Of a stretch of 64,000 nucleotides of DNA, positions 21,800 through 34,497 are shown in pieces. The DNA is from Platerodrilus igneus (lineage: Eukaryota; Arthropoda; Insecta; Coleoptera; Lycidae). The notes beneath the pieces are model-generated. The model did no database searches. It was not told the DNA's origin and saw nothing but the letters and a program-made list of their open reading frames with translations. The stretch is taken from contig JARFIW010000905.1 in the NCBI GenBank assembly GCA_036346225.1, positions 558,001-622,000 on the forward strand, in the 5' to 3' direction. Position 1 is the first letter of the stretch. Each line of letters begins with the position of its first letter. Made by a program: the position numbers and the translations under genes.

Positions 21800-22600
21800 C
21801 TAGTTATCACCATACCCAGAATCTTCAGAATCCGACAAATTTAAACGTCTAAACATTTCCACTAATGTTCTTGTACGTGTCACGTCTCGCACAAATATAT
21901 CCGGAAAACGTATAACCAGCTCCAAAGCATTTAGGGCACTCTGATTCAATTCGTTGTAGAATAAAATATTACCAATTCAAACTTCGCCATCAACCAAGAT
22001 TTTAATTCGTTTCTCCCCTTCAGTCAGAGTAGTAATCCAATCGCCATCATTTAAATTAGAATCAGCAACAAACCCTACTAAGTCGCTGTATAATGCTGGG
22101 AAGCCACGACTTTCCAACTGTTTAAATTGATACTCCAACAGTTCTCACATATGGAATAGTTTACGGCACTCCAATTCATTTATAACTATCGAGCTATTAC
22201 TCATTATTATTTTTAACTGGAACGTTTCGTCCTCGGTTGTTCCAAACACTGGTGACGGAGTGATAAAAAACAGACCTCCTAGTTGTATGTGTAGATCTTC
22301 CATTTCGGGTGCACCATTTAATCGAGTGTTTAGCACGTCACGAGAGAATACGTTGATTTGAAATTCCACTTGAACATTTGTAAAGGCTATCCAATTTTCG
22401 TATGCCAATTCCAGAACATGGTTGGTACAATATTTCTTGCTACACACCAATCGTAATGCAGGTTTTATTGTCTGGTTTATAACAAACCCAATTTCCACAT
22501 CATGAGGGTGCTCGCCCAATTTACTTAAACTGTACGTGAACCTATTAATCAAATTTTTGGTATACAAAACTTGTGTATTATTAACATCTACAGACTCCAT
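21800..22600 (-). pseudogene. Unknown virus-element protein, two in-frame TGA codons
   Basis: One frame of 267 codons from ATG 22600 to TAG 21800-21802. It is interrupted by TGA at 22145-22147 and another TGA near 21968, both explicable by CGA to TGA. Visible features: 'IGFVINQTIKPALRLVCSK', 'ENWIAFTNVQVEFQINVF', 'FFITPSPVFGTTEDETFQL', 'LESRGFPALYSDLVGFV', and an acidic end 'SDSEDSGYGDN'. I do not recognise the family. It lies head to head with the polymerase gene over a 466-bp promoter region, so it may be an early gene. Confidence 0.55.
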
Positions 22601-23066
22601 TGCTTTGCACTGCTTTCACTAAGATGACTGAGAAAGGATCCTATGCAGATCATCCTTTTAAATGTATCAGGGTTGTTGTTGCGCATGCGTAAATTGTACT
22701 CAGGTGACTTAGAATGTGTAAGCGAAAAGTTAATTGGTTTTCACTGACGTGAATAGACTGGTTCGAAATGTCTGCAAACAATTAGAGTAGAAGTGAAAAT
22801 TAAAGTGATACATCTGATAATTATAATTGTAGTGCGTAAGCAAGAAGCTAATTATAATTTTCACCGACGTGAATAGACTGGTTTGAAATGTAACTCGAGG
22901 TCAAAACGACGTTGGGTTTCTCCTAATTTAAAAGTAAACAACCTAATTATACCAAGCGGGTATAAAAGCACTGTGCGATACAGTATAATTCAGTTTCTGT
23001 TTAGTCTTTGACTAGTTACAACAGCTAAAAAAGTCTTTGACCAGTTTTAATTTCTTTATAGAAAAA
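22601..23066. promoter_or_regulatory. Divergent promoter region with a direct repeat
   Basis: It lies between the unknown gene (minus) and the polymerase (plus). A plus-strand TATA box 'GGTATAAAAGC' covers 22959-22969, with an initiator-like 'CAGT' about 20-30 bp on. On the minus strand 'TTTAAAAGG' lies about 55 bp before ATG 22600. A segment of about 50 bp with 'GACGTGAATAGACTGGTT' occurs twice (about 22719-22771 and 22838-22890), 119 bp apart, and may be a shared enhancer. Confidence 0.55.
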
Positions 23067-26000
23067 ATGTCTTCATTCGTGTGCAACGTCTGTGGAGCTG
23101 TCTTCTCGAGGAGTAACAATTTAAAACGACACCAGCTCCAACAACATGAATCGGTGCCAGATCAAAAGACTGGTTTGTTCGCCTGCAATGCGTGTCCGGC
23201 ATCCTTCGCCCCTAAGGACAACCTTAAACGGCATAAGGACACCAAGCATGGTGTTGTGTAAGCAGTTGCCGGCCCATCCGGACTTAAACGACCGGCTGCA
23301 CCGACCGTTGAGGGACCTGCTCCCAAGAGGTTGCGGAGATGCATGGAGTGTGGTGTGGATGTTGCCAACTTGGCAGCCCACCAGCGCTCTAACGCACACA
23401 AGACTGCTGCGACTAGGGTACTCGACGGAGGCATTGGTGTGGAAATGGTAGCTACAGCATTTAAAAACAGAATAGCTACATACAGAATTAAAAATACTAA
23501 CGCTAGTGGTATGTATTAAAAAACTATTTGAATTGGTGTTTAACTTAGTTATTTCCAGGCATCCTAGACTTCCTCCGCACACAACGCGAGAGGTTCATCG
23601 CCTTAGTCGGGGAACAGCGGACGATCCACACATCCCTCAAGATCAACCTGGAGGTGTTTGGTGGATACACCAAGATGGGTGTGCCAGAGGGTATTGAGGA
23701 CGTAAAATCCTTCAACACCCGAAACTTGGTTATCACGTCATCCAGCGATCTGGGGGAGGTTTACAACTCCTTTGTGGAGAGGATGTCGGCTAAGTCAGAC
23801 GAATTTCAAGAACGGGACTCTGGTAAGTTTTGAAAAATTATTTTATTTTTTCTAATTTTTTAAGTTTTAGGATGGACTCTGAAAAATGTACTGTACTTGG
23901 AAGTGAATATAAACAAGTACAACCCTTTGCGAGGATCTTCGTATATACCTTTACCAAAATGGGTAAGGGAGAAACATGCCATCGTCAACGTGCAGAACCA
24001 GGATGATGCCTGTTTTGGGTGGAGCGTTGTAGCAGCACTACACCCTGGTGCTCACAATCTGCAAAGAGTACATAGTTACCCCCATTACAGCACTGTACTC
24101 AACTTAATAGGACTACAGTTCCCGAGGTCGATTAAGGACATACCTAAGTTTGAGGAGCAAAACGACGTCAGCGTCAACGTGTTTGGTATAGAAGGGAAAT
24201 CGATTGTGGGACCTTTGCATTTAACCCAGAAGAAGAGAGCACGGCATGTAAACCTTTTACATATCCAAGATGGGATTAACACGCACTACTGCTAGATCAA
24301 AGATTTGGAAAAATTGGTAGACAAACAGCTGTCTAAGCATAAGGAGTATAAATGGATTTGCGATGAGTGTCTTATATTTTTTCGCAGCGAGGAACAACTT
24401 GCTAAACACGCAGAACAAGACTGCAACCACGTTGCGATAACGATGCCCAACCACTTCAACAGTGTATTAGAGTTTACGAACGTGCACAAACAGATGAGGG
24501 TACCGTTTGTTGTGTACGCGGACTTCGAAAGCTTGTTGAAACCCATTTCTTCGGCAGCACAGGACCCCTCCCGCTCCTTTACTTACAGCACCCACCAACA
24601 CGAACCATACAGCTTCGCCTATTACGTTAAATGCTCTTACGATAAAACTCTTAATAAGTTTGAGTTGTACAGAGGAGTTGATGCCGCCAAAGTTTTTATG
24701 CAGAAGTTGAAGGAGGAAGCCCGCAGATTGGGTAAAATCCTTAAAACTAATGTATCGATGACAGCTTTGGAAGCTTTAGACGAGCTATTATATTATATGG
24801 TAGATGATTGTGGCATCTGCAAGAAACCATTGGGAGATGATCGAGTAAGGGATCACTGCCATCTTACAGGGAAATTTCGCTTCGCAGCACATTGCCAGTG
24901 CAACATCCAATACCGGATGCCAAATTTCATCCCTGTGGTATTTCACAATTTAAGTGGGTATGATTCCCATTTTATAATTAAGGAATTGGGTTGCGATAGG
25001 GAGAGCGTTACAGTGACCCCAAATAACAAGGAAAGATTTATTTCTTTCACAAAGCATGTGAGACTGTATGGTGAAGAATCAGACGTAGAAGATGATGATG
25101 ATGATGATAATGAATCTATCAATTCTACAGTACAGCTGCGATTCAGCGATTCCCTGTGTTTCATGGCATCCAGCTTGGATAAGTTGGTGAATAATTTAGA
25201 ACCTGATCAGTTTGTTGAGATGAAGAAGTATTTCACCGACGACAAACAGTTTTCTTTTCTACGCAGAAAGGGTGTGTTCCCGTACAGGTATGTGACAGAC
25301 GCCTCAGTATTAAATAGGACAAGTCTACCACCTCGAGAGGAATTCTATAATGATCTCACGGGTACCGTGATTTCGTTGTCTGAATACGATCACGCTCAGA
25401 ATGTATGGAATGCCTGCAACATATGCACGCTTGGTGAATATAGTGATCTCTACTTAAAGACCGATGTTCTATTATTAGCTGACGTGTTCGAAAATTTCCG
25501 GGATGTGTGTTTGAAAACGTACGACTTGGACCCCTGTCAATATATGACAGCACCTAGTCTAAGCTGGGACGCCATGCTGAAATATACTGGAGTTAAATTG
25601 GATCTATTTACAGATGTAGAAATGCATCATTTTGTGAAGAAAGGTATTCGCGGTGGGTTAACCCAATGCAGCGCTCGGTATGCCGAAGCCAATAATAAGT
25701 ATATGGAGAATTACGTTCCCAGCAAACCCTCCAAATACTTGGCGTACCTTGACGCAAATAATTTATATGGATGGGCCATGTCCCAACCGCTGCCGATAAG
25801 CGGATTCAGGTGGTTGAAAGAGCAAGAGCTTAACCTCCTGAAAGCCCACATCGACAACATATCTGTAACAGAGGAGAAGGGATACATCCTGGAAGTAGAT
25901 CTGGAGTATCCAGAAGACCTGCACGATCATCACAACGATTTACCGTTTTGTCCACAGACCATGGTACCCCCAACACTGCTACCACCCTGGGAGGGGTGTT

Positions 26001-28609
26001 AGTATATTTTTAAAATTAAGACTGTTATGACTTTAGAACAAGTAATAATAAACACTTTAAATTTCTTAAGTACTTAGGTCAACAGTATAATGACAATTTC
26101 CAATATTACCACCACTTGCTTACTCCAGTTGAAGCAGAATACATACCTCTACTTACCACCACGATGAATAATCTTGTTCACTACCTACTGCTTACTATAT
26201 AGCTAAATTACCGGCTAACTTTATTCTGAGCCTAAGTCCCATACACCTCAGCGGATCCATCGGCCCTATAAAAGTACACAAAAATATAAAGAAACAAAGA
26301 TTCGGATTGGCCTGTGGTATCTTTTACTCTTTTCTACTAATCACTATTAACATTTAACTTGTAAATTTCATAAACAAAATATCAAAAGCCAAGTGCATGC
26401 ATTTGGGGAACATTAATTATATATATACATTACGATACCAAACATGTGTTATTTCGGTGACACCTTGATGTAAGTACAATAACCTCGGCTCAGGATCAAC
26501 TTAGCAGATACGCTACGAAATTCCACGAACCTCAAGATTGGTGTCGTGTACCTCTTCTGTTCCTGGTGATAGAAATAAGCATAATTAGGATCTCCCCTAT
26601 GTAGCACTTTCTCAAGAAGATAACTTCCAAAATCGAACCAACGATGACCCAATAAGTTCTTAATACCAAACTCCACCCAATAAGTTCTTAATACCAAACT
26701 CCAAATTTCGAGTAACGAAAATTAAATGTAGTTAATTCAACCAGAATTACGATTAAAATATTACCAGAACAAAACGTTAAAAATTGCAAATACAAGAAAC
26801 ATATAAGGGGTACAAGCATGCTCCTCTCGCACGAAATTGGTTAATTACAAATCGGGATCAATCCCATTAAATACAATAAGAAATACTTATTATTGTACTC
26901 TATGAACTCCACTAATAATATCCCGTAGTAACGAATACGGATGACTTCAATTTCAATTAATAAATTAGAATAACAATTAGGAAGAGCTCCAAACCATTCG
27001 TGCTGCTCTGTTAAGGTGTAAAATCAAAGAGAGCATTTACTTCGAAAACAACTGAAAACACGATTCGAATTGAAAACCACACCTGTCACATAGTCGTCGT
27101 TAATTTTAAGAAGGATACAAATTACTATAAATATTGTTTTATACTTAATAAAAATATGTAACAAACTTGTACCCTATTGAAAAACTATTTCCAAACTCGA
27201 TACTCCTTATAGAAGACTGAATATAATTTCTTACAGATATGCGAAAATTGAATTTAAAGGAATTATTTTACAGACGCCACTGTTGATTGTTAAAAGCTAA
27301 TCTATCTACATTATTACCTATTATACCCATCGCGCAATAACTTCAACTATACAAATTTAAAACACAATAGCATTGATGAATCTAAACACACGTAACCCTA
27401 CAAAATTGTAAACCTGAATCGTAACTGAAATTAATTTAACTATTTGTATAGTCTACAGAAACTACTTTAGAAATTCATTTTAAATTATATACCTATTTTA
27501 TATAAACAAATAATTACCATCACCTCTTGTACAATTATTAAACACGAAATATATATATACAAAACCATGTACAGAACGATTGATAAATCGGGCTGTAACA
27601 ACACCATCCTCCAAAACACAGAAGCTACTTGCCATGTTGCTCGACAAGAGTCATTACATCATACACTACAGAAACTTGTAGCAGGTCCTGCGTTACGGAC
27701 TTAGACTCACCGGCATGCGTATTGGAATTCGACTAATCTCCTTGGCTAAAACCCTACATCGATTTGAACACCACCCTTAGGACATCAGCCAGAAATACGT
27801 TTGAAAAAAACTTTTTTAAATTAATGAATAACGCAGTCTTTGAAAAAACAATGGAGGATGTCGACAAGAGGGTTGATGTAAAGATAATTACTCGGTGGGA
27901 ACACGATGGAAAAAAATTGTGTGCGAGTGGACTTATCGCCCGCCCGAACTTTAACAGTAGTATAGTGCTAGGTGAGAATTTGGTTATTATACAGATGGAT
28001 AGGGTAAAAGTAACTTACAACAAGCCTATATATGCAGGTTTTTCAGTTTTAGATATTTCAAAGACCCTCATGTATGATTTCCATTATGGTACCATGAAAC
28101 ATTTGTATTGATCCAAACTCTCACTACTTTACACAAACACTGACTTTTTAGTGTATAGTGTGCAGACCGAAGACTTGTATAGTGACATTAGCACAAACAT
28201 TGAACATTTTGATACAAGTGACTATTCTGATAACAACAAGTACAATATGCCACTTGTGAACAAGAAAGTGCTCGGAAAACTTAAAGATGAGTTCAACGGT
28301 GACTTGGTGTTAGAATTTGTAGGTAGTAGAGCTAAGTCCTACTGTATTGTGAGTGAGAAAGACATTGATAAGAAATTTAAGGGTGTTAGTCGTAATGTGG
28401 TGACGGGGATTAGTGTAGATAGTTTTAAGGATGTAGTTATTAATACTACAGATGCCCTCATGAATACGATGGTATCAATCCGGAGTAAGAAACACGTTTT
28501 GTATACACAGCTTATTAATAAAATTAGTTTATCGGGTGAAGATGACAAGCGTTACGTCATCCCCGGAAGCATATCAACCTACGCATGGGGGCATAAAGAT
28601 ATAAGATAG
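23067..28609 (+). pseudogene. Protein-primed type DNA polymerase B of element 1, three exons, disrupted
   Basis: Exons: 23067-23508, 23559-23822 and 23871 onward, with GT/AG introns (donors 'GGTATGT' and 'GGTAAGT'). Exon 1 has two C2H2 fingers ('CNVCGAVFSRSNNLKRH', 'CNACPASFAPKDNLKRH') and a third Cys/His motif. Exon 3 holds exonuclease motif 'YADFESLLKP', an endonuclease VII-like zinc motif 'CGICKKPLGDDRVRDHCHL', 'NLSGYDSHF', and palm motif A 'YLDANNLYGWAM'. Palm motif C is degenerate, 'YTNTDF' instead of Y-x-D-T-D-S. In-frame stops: 23259, 24293, 27679, 27734 and 28109; a frameshift lies near 27720. A solo LTR fills 25977-27600. It replicated the viral genome; this copy is dead. Confidence 0.9.
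25977..27600. mobile_element. Solo LTR, 1,624 bp, inside the polymerase gene
   Basis: The ends are TG…CA ('TGCTACCACC' and 'GGCTGTAACA'). ACAC flanks both sides (25973-25976 and 27601-27604), or AACAC if the terminal A is counted. The polymerase frame continues directly across the duplication. No ORF of a retroelement lies inside, so this is an LTR left after recombination. The 4-5-bp duplication suits Ty3/gypsy or BEL elements. The interior is AT-rich. Confidence 0.8.
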
Positions 28610-30700
28610 TTGTTCATATTTGTATATATTTTAGTGTGTACATATAGTAGTACGTAAGTTAGTTATAAGACATACCTACCACCCCCATCCTTAATAATTC
28701 CTTCGTTCCCTGCGATATGTGTTTACCTCTACGTGGTCTCGCTGGACGGTAAAACATATTGTTAGATTAACGACAATATGTCTTATTGACTGAAAACACG
28801 TTCCCTCTCTTTTACTTTAATTTCTTTTTTGTTACAGGTTACTTTCAACTGAATGGATTCGACTACACAAATTAAACTGTAAATCGGATAAAATAAATTA
28901 TTAAATTTTGCGTGCTTAATTTCTTTGCGTTAATACCGCTAAGTGTTTGGTTAAAGCATATGTCTTGGGTAGCAAAAATTTAGAGCTTTAGGTCTTTAAA
29001 ACTGCAACTTTGTAAGGGGTGGTCCAATTTTAAATCTGTTTGCAGATTCAGATTTTGCGTAAAATTCTAGACTAATTTGATGTGTCACATGGTTAAAAAA
29101 TTTATGCGGACCGCCAGAAAATCGCTACCGGCAAAAAATCTTAAAATGAAGAAATTTAAAGAGATTTGGGTAGCTGAAAAAATTCTAGCATTAATTGATA
29201 CCAAACAAGATAGGTTTATCTCGTGGGTAAAAATGGCTAGTTGAAGAAAACTATTTGGTCCAGATGAGTGTGGAAATGAGGGATTCTCCTCATTTTCACC
29301 TTATGGGAATTTACATGTAAATGTGTGTGGAAATAAGGGATTTGGGAGCAAATGAGGAAGGAGAGAGTCGGTCCTGTTCATTTGCTCCTTATGGGAATTT
29401 ACATGTAAATGTGTGTGGAAATGAGTGATTTGGGAGCAAATGCGGTGGCAGGAGCCCCCAAAACCATCTACTGTGGAAGTTTCATTAATTCGCTTAAAAT
29501 TTGCTGGCGAAATAATATGGCATATACTTATTGCTCCATTAACGACAGATCATGCGAAACCCGAAGGGAGGGTTTTCTTTTAACACCAAAAATTATTTTG
29601 AAGTTAAATTTAAACCAGTAATTTCAAATTAACAAAAATTATACATTTATAACCATAACTGTTTAAGATAGTGATGCAACTTAACCATGACATTATTTAA
29701 AACTACGTAGCGTTCTCTCATGTCTTGGTATTCCTCTATCCTAATATAAAAACCACAGCAACAGTTCTACGAAAGTGATGGTGCTTTGTAGTGAATGCAT
29801 TTCTAAACAACTATTATATTGCTAATAAAAGAACTGTGACCGCTCTATTATCTAACAGTATTATTATAAAATTTCATATATCTTATGTACGTTATCTTGG
29901 AAAGTGCCTATGCACATTCATTACTACTCTCCTAAAAAATCATTTCCTTTATTATTTTGACACGCTATGAAACTGTAAACTATTTAGACTTTGTCAACAA
30001 CGGGAGTCATTTGGTAGAAAAATGCCACGAGCACTGTAATTTCTAGCTAATCCTTAAAAATGCATACCTAGTGTATTATTCATTTGACTTGGAACAATTT
30101 TAGTGGCGCAAGCATCAGTTTCAAAATAATGGGCAATGCTAGAGGTACTACAAAGTGTAACTATTTCGAAAATGACACCTTTGCAGTGCATTTAATTTAT
30201 ACAACTTCCCGGCCTTTAAAATGCAGTTGTGACTGGGCAGAATAACTAGTGTATACAGAGTATTCCAACACTAGTACAAATCTCACGAATATGTATTTAT
30301 ATATCAGGTTTAACTAATATTAAAAGCTTAATACAATTTTTTTATTATTTCGCTTTTCAAATGTAAGTATGTAAGTATGTGTAACTATATGATAAGAAAC
30401 AAAGAGTAGTAACACCTTTTAGTTAATTTTTTTTCAAACTGATGTAATCTAATCGCTATCTCTTACGGCCAAAAACGAGCAATAATAACCCAATTACTAA
30501 AACTTATAGCGAAATAGGTAATTAACATGTATTTTGCAGTAAGCTATAGAAATAAACCAAACTATCATTAATTTCAATACACTTACCTATACTTGGTTAA
30601 AAAATAAAATAGTAAACATTCTTTTAACGTTAATAATTTTAAGGCTCATCGTCACCACGCTACTATAGACGATGTATAGTCGCTGAAATTTGAGCACAAA
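28610..30700. other. AT-rich DNA downstream of the polymerase
   Basis: No gene recognised. 29282-29455 holds a duplicated segment ('TTATGGGAATTTACATGTAA', then 'ATGTGTGTGGAAAT') with about 105-bp spacing. The right end of element 1 should lie near here, but no terminal inverted repeat was matched to the left side. Confidence 0.4.
29282..29455. repeat. Duplicated segment of about 60 bp
   Basis: 'GGGAATTTACATGTAAATGT' and 'GTGTGGAAAT(A/G)AG(G/T)GATT' occur at about 29305-29350 and 29393-29440, followed in both by 'TGGGAGCAAATG'. Confidence 0.7.
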
Positions 30701-31560
30701 TACCCGATGAGTTTCTTGAAGAATTTATTGGTAAACATCAGAGAGGAGTGGCTGTAGAAATTTGCGAGGTTGGAAAAAGTGTACTAGATAGCACATCTGG
30801 TAAGATTTCTACTTTGAGAAGTACTCAATTAATTTTTAGTGTTATACAGATTATACAAATTTTGATAGCTGCTCATGCTCTTCTTCTTTATTGGCTTTGA
30901 CTTCTTTGCATATTTTACCTCTAGCATCTCCAACACGTTCGATTTCTAAAAGACCTAAGAGTGATCATCCATATACTAAGTATAAAGAAAAATATAACGA
31001 ACGAACACAGTTAAGAGCGTCAGCTGAATTAAATATTAATGTAAACTTTTAGTGTTATTGTTATATTGTTTTGCAATGAATATCATTTAAGAGCTTAAAA
31101 GAAAAATTAGAAATACCAAGTGGCGGAGAACATATTTTAACTGAATACATGGCTAAGGATTATTTGAGCGGCAGAATCGAAATATATTGATAAATGTTAA
31201 TGTTCCCTATTTAATGGAAACAATTTCTAAACCAAATAAAAACTATGAAGTAAATTTGGTAAAACGATTAGAGGATTATTTTCTTTCTTGGAAAACGCAG
31301 TTCCTCAGGGGGTTACGTAAGTGCTGCTTTTATGATTGCTTTCGCAGGTAAAGGAATAAATTTTAGGAAAGATTCTTTAATTTCACCACTGGTACTGGTT
31401 TTATCGCTAACCATATTGACACAATAACAAAAGAGTTTAAAAATTTAAAGCTTATGATACGGCAACCAGCAGAAAAGCAAAAACAAACTTGTAGCAACAT
31501 ACTAAGAGCTTGACAAGTAATTTATCCGAAGAACAAGCTTTAGAAGAGACTGCTTTTTAA
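30700..31560 (+). pseudogene. Unidentified degenerate coding remnant
   Basis: Codon-like stretches appear in shifting frames: 'IPDEFLEEFIGKHQRGVAV' near 30700, 'IPSGGEHILTEYMAKDYLS' near 31110, 'VPYLMETISKPNKNYEVNL' near 31205, and 'FIANHIDTITKEFKNLKL' near 31400. Stops and shifts separate them. I cannot name the family. It could be a host pseudogene or an old viral insertion. Confidence 0.25.
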
Positions 31561-31727
31561 GAAATGCAGAATCAAAAACTGAAAAAGATAAAAATTTTGA
31601 AAATAAAAATTACTTTTTTTTCTGAAAGTCTGATAACTATTTTAAATAGCATCCCAGATATTTAGACATCACCGGATTGGTAATAGCAAAAAAAATTGAT
31701 TGTGTTACATATTTAAAGTAATATATA

Positions 31728-31872
31728 TTACTGTGAGGTTAAGCTGAAATATCGTGCCCCAGCGTTGGGCTGCTATAATTACTGTGATGTTAACCTTTTT
31801 ATTCTCGCCCCAAGAATTGGGTGCCTTAATACTGTGAGGTTAACCTAAAATCATGCCCCACAAATTGGGTGC
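31728..31872. repeat. Three tandem copies of a roughly 50-bp unit
   Basis: Each unit reads 'TACTGTGAGGTTAACCT' (variants) then a short AT stretch, 'GCCCCA' and 'TTGGG(C/T)TGC'. Function unknown. The last copy is shortened. Confidence 0.8.
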
Positions 31873-34043
31873 AAAAAAAAAACGACGTAATTACGCTCAA
31901 ATCTTGCCTCGGCTGCTTTTGAATCGTCCTCTTAATTCGATTCTTCCTATATATTACATACACCTACCTGTTACATCAAAAAAAACTTCCTCTCATTGTC
32001 ACCATAGAAACCTAAATAAAAATCCACATTAATCATGCATTTAAAAATAACTCAATTAACCAAAGTATCACACTCTATTTATCTGAAATCCAAATTACAT
32101 TTTTTTCAAATTTAAAATACCATCGCTTTATATGTATACTTTCATGTGTTCAATAAATTTTATAACAATCATTTTGCATATTGATAACCCTTTTAACACA
32201 TAATTTTTTATTAAAGTAAGAGGGCATTCCTCATACCTTACGTTCCCTTCGTATTAGCATGAGCTCATCATAAAACTTTATGGATGTGCATATAAATTCT
32301 CTGCACGACCAAATATCAAAAAGCCCTCTATACTTCTTTACAACTTTTGGTTATCTACAAATTAATGAATAATGCTCAAAAATCAGTTTCGTTTTAACAG
32401 TCCTATAAATATCTGTTCAAATAAAAATCAAATCAAATAATAATAAAACACATCAAAACACCACAAGCACTATGAAAATATTCACCATGAAATGTCTTAT
32501 TCTATCTCCTACCTTGTAGTTGTCTTCGTACTGCGGTCCACCAACTAGCTCCTTTTAGACGTTGCCATCAGGTAGGTCCTCCGTCTATCCATTAATTTCA
32601 TGGTCGAATCCCCATGTGTACTATACAGGCCTCTACTCCAAGAACTCTTTTTTTATAAATTCCAATCAATATATCCAATCTCCAAATTTCGTTTCTTTTA
32701 TTGCAAATAAATTCTACTACTCAAACATCGCTTTTATCCTCATCCAAATAATTTTCAACTTCCACTACTTCTCGTGCATCCAAACAAAAATCTTTGTACT
32801 TACATCTCAACTTCACTATTTAATAATAACGCTTTATCAGCTTTTACATAAACTTTATTTAATTAGACTGCACTAATTCACTTGGAAGTAAACTAACTGT
32901 ATCAAAGATGGAATAAAAGAGAGCAAGACTTCTCTCTGTTACTAATTATATAATGCAAACTGTCCCCTCCTGTTTACAAAATAGCACTTATACTTGTTTA
33001 ACCGATACTTTATTTTCCCCGAAAATCACCAACGACCGTCGATTTCTCGTAATTTTTAATAACACAACACAACAGTAGTGGTAATCCATTTAAAACCGTC
33101 AACTGTCGTTTCAAATTCTCCGGATTAGCCTCTATTCCTTGCTTGATACACGCCTTCAACCTCAAGCAAATATCATTTACCTTCCTTGTACATATCGCTT
33201 TATCGCACACATATGCCTCTACCACCTGAATTTTAAGCCCTTCTCGTTTAATTTTTACCAAACATCCCGCTTGGCTCTATTTCCCACCTTTTTGATCGAT
33301 GCGTGCTTGCTTACAACTATCTTTGAAATTATCGATTTTTTATTCCTTTCTTCTGGATATACATTATGTTTCTCTCTTGTACTCATAGCCTTTTATTCAA
33401 TTTTGGTGTTTTCATTGCTCTTTCCCACTCTATATGTAAGATTAAAAATCAATATTTTAACTAAAGTATACTGTGTTTACATCAATTCAGTGTGGTTTTG
33501 TTTACGTCTTTGGCTGCTTTAATTCCAACGGCTGTTCTTTCCAATAAGCTGTTAAGTTTGTTTGCAGCAACTCTACTAAGAAATATATCTCTCCCCTTGT
33601 TATTTGAATAGTGTTGGATTTTACGTTTGAAACCTAGAACTCGTTATTTTTAACATGCTCAACGCTTTTAAAACTGTTCCATAGTACTTCATTATCAATC
33701 TAATATGCTATAATTTTACCCCAAATTATCACTTCTTATGCGCTTTATTTACATACATGCCATAATACATAGTCCCTAACTAAATTTAATTAAGATAAAT
33801 TATTCCTACATTAATCACGCGTTGAACTAAATCAATATTCCCCTATTATCCACTATTTAAGATAGAAAATAATTGTTGAAAATCTTTTAACTAAATAAAT
33901 TTATTTTACTGTATACAATCGCTCTCAACCCTATAAGTTCACTTATGTCCTTATGTATTCTATTGACCCTATTAATTACACGATAATATATACATTTGGG
34001 CTTTGCTTAAAAAGTCTAAGTTATTATTTCATCTTATTCATTT

Positions 34044-34048
<5 letters not shown>
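31873..34048. other. AT-rich DNA, no gene seen
   Basis: The ORFs here are short, low in complexity and without motifs. Nothing recognised on either strand. Confidence 0.4.

Positions 34049-34086
<38 letters not shown>
34049..34086. repeat. (TA)n microsatellite at the mariner left end
   Basis: About 19 TA units directly before 'CAGGATGCCC', the probable left end of the mariner-like element, whose family targets TA. Confidence 0.85.
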
Positions 34087-34089
<3 letters not shown>

Positions 34090-34497
34090 GATGCCCATTG
34101 GAATATAGTATATAACTTTGTAAATGTCAACTTTTAGCAAAAAATGTCTATCTAAAAGTTGTTTGGATTTATTTTTTCATAATAAGAAACAATTTAATTG
34201 CTTTATTTCCGAAAACTGTTGAGTAACGGGTAACACTTTCATTTTTTTTATTAGATGACCCTTCCATTAGAATCATTTTATAGAGACTTTTTCTCTCTTA
34301 TAGATGACGTAAAATCTTAGTATACTTAAACCAGAATTTTTGAAAAAAATGTAAAAACTGCTTATTAAATAAAAATTCACCAAGAACATTAATTTGGATA
34401 TTCAAAATTTCTTATATTTGTCTTAACTATCGAATGTAGGCTATAAATGTGACAGAATATTGTTTATTTAGATAAGTTGGTACATCGAAAAATAAAA

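Noticed and set aside
26449..26697. 82-codon ORF inside the polymerase insertion
   Set aside because: It lies within the solo LTR, matches no retroelement domain, and looks fortuitous.
32562..33522. Small ORFs as genes (104, 83 and 127 codons)
   Set aside because: Low-complexity, no motif, overlapping on both strands, no splice or promoter context.
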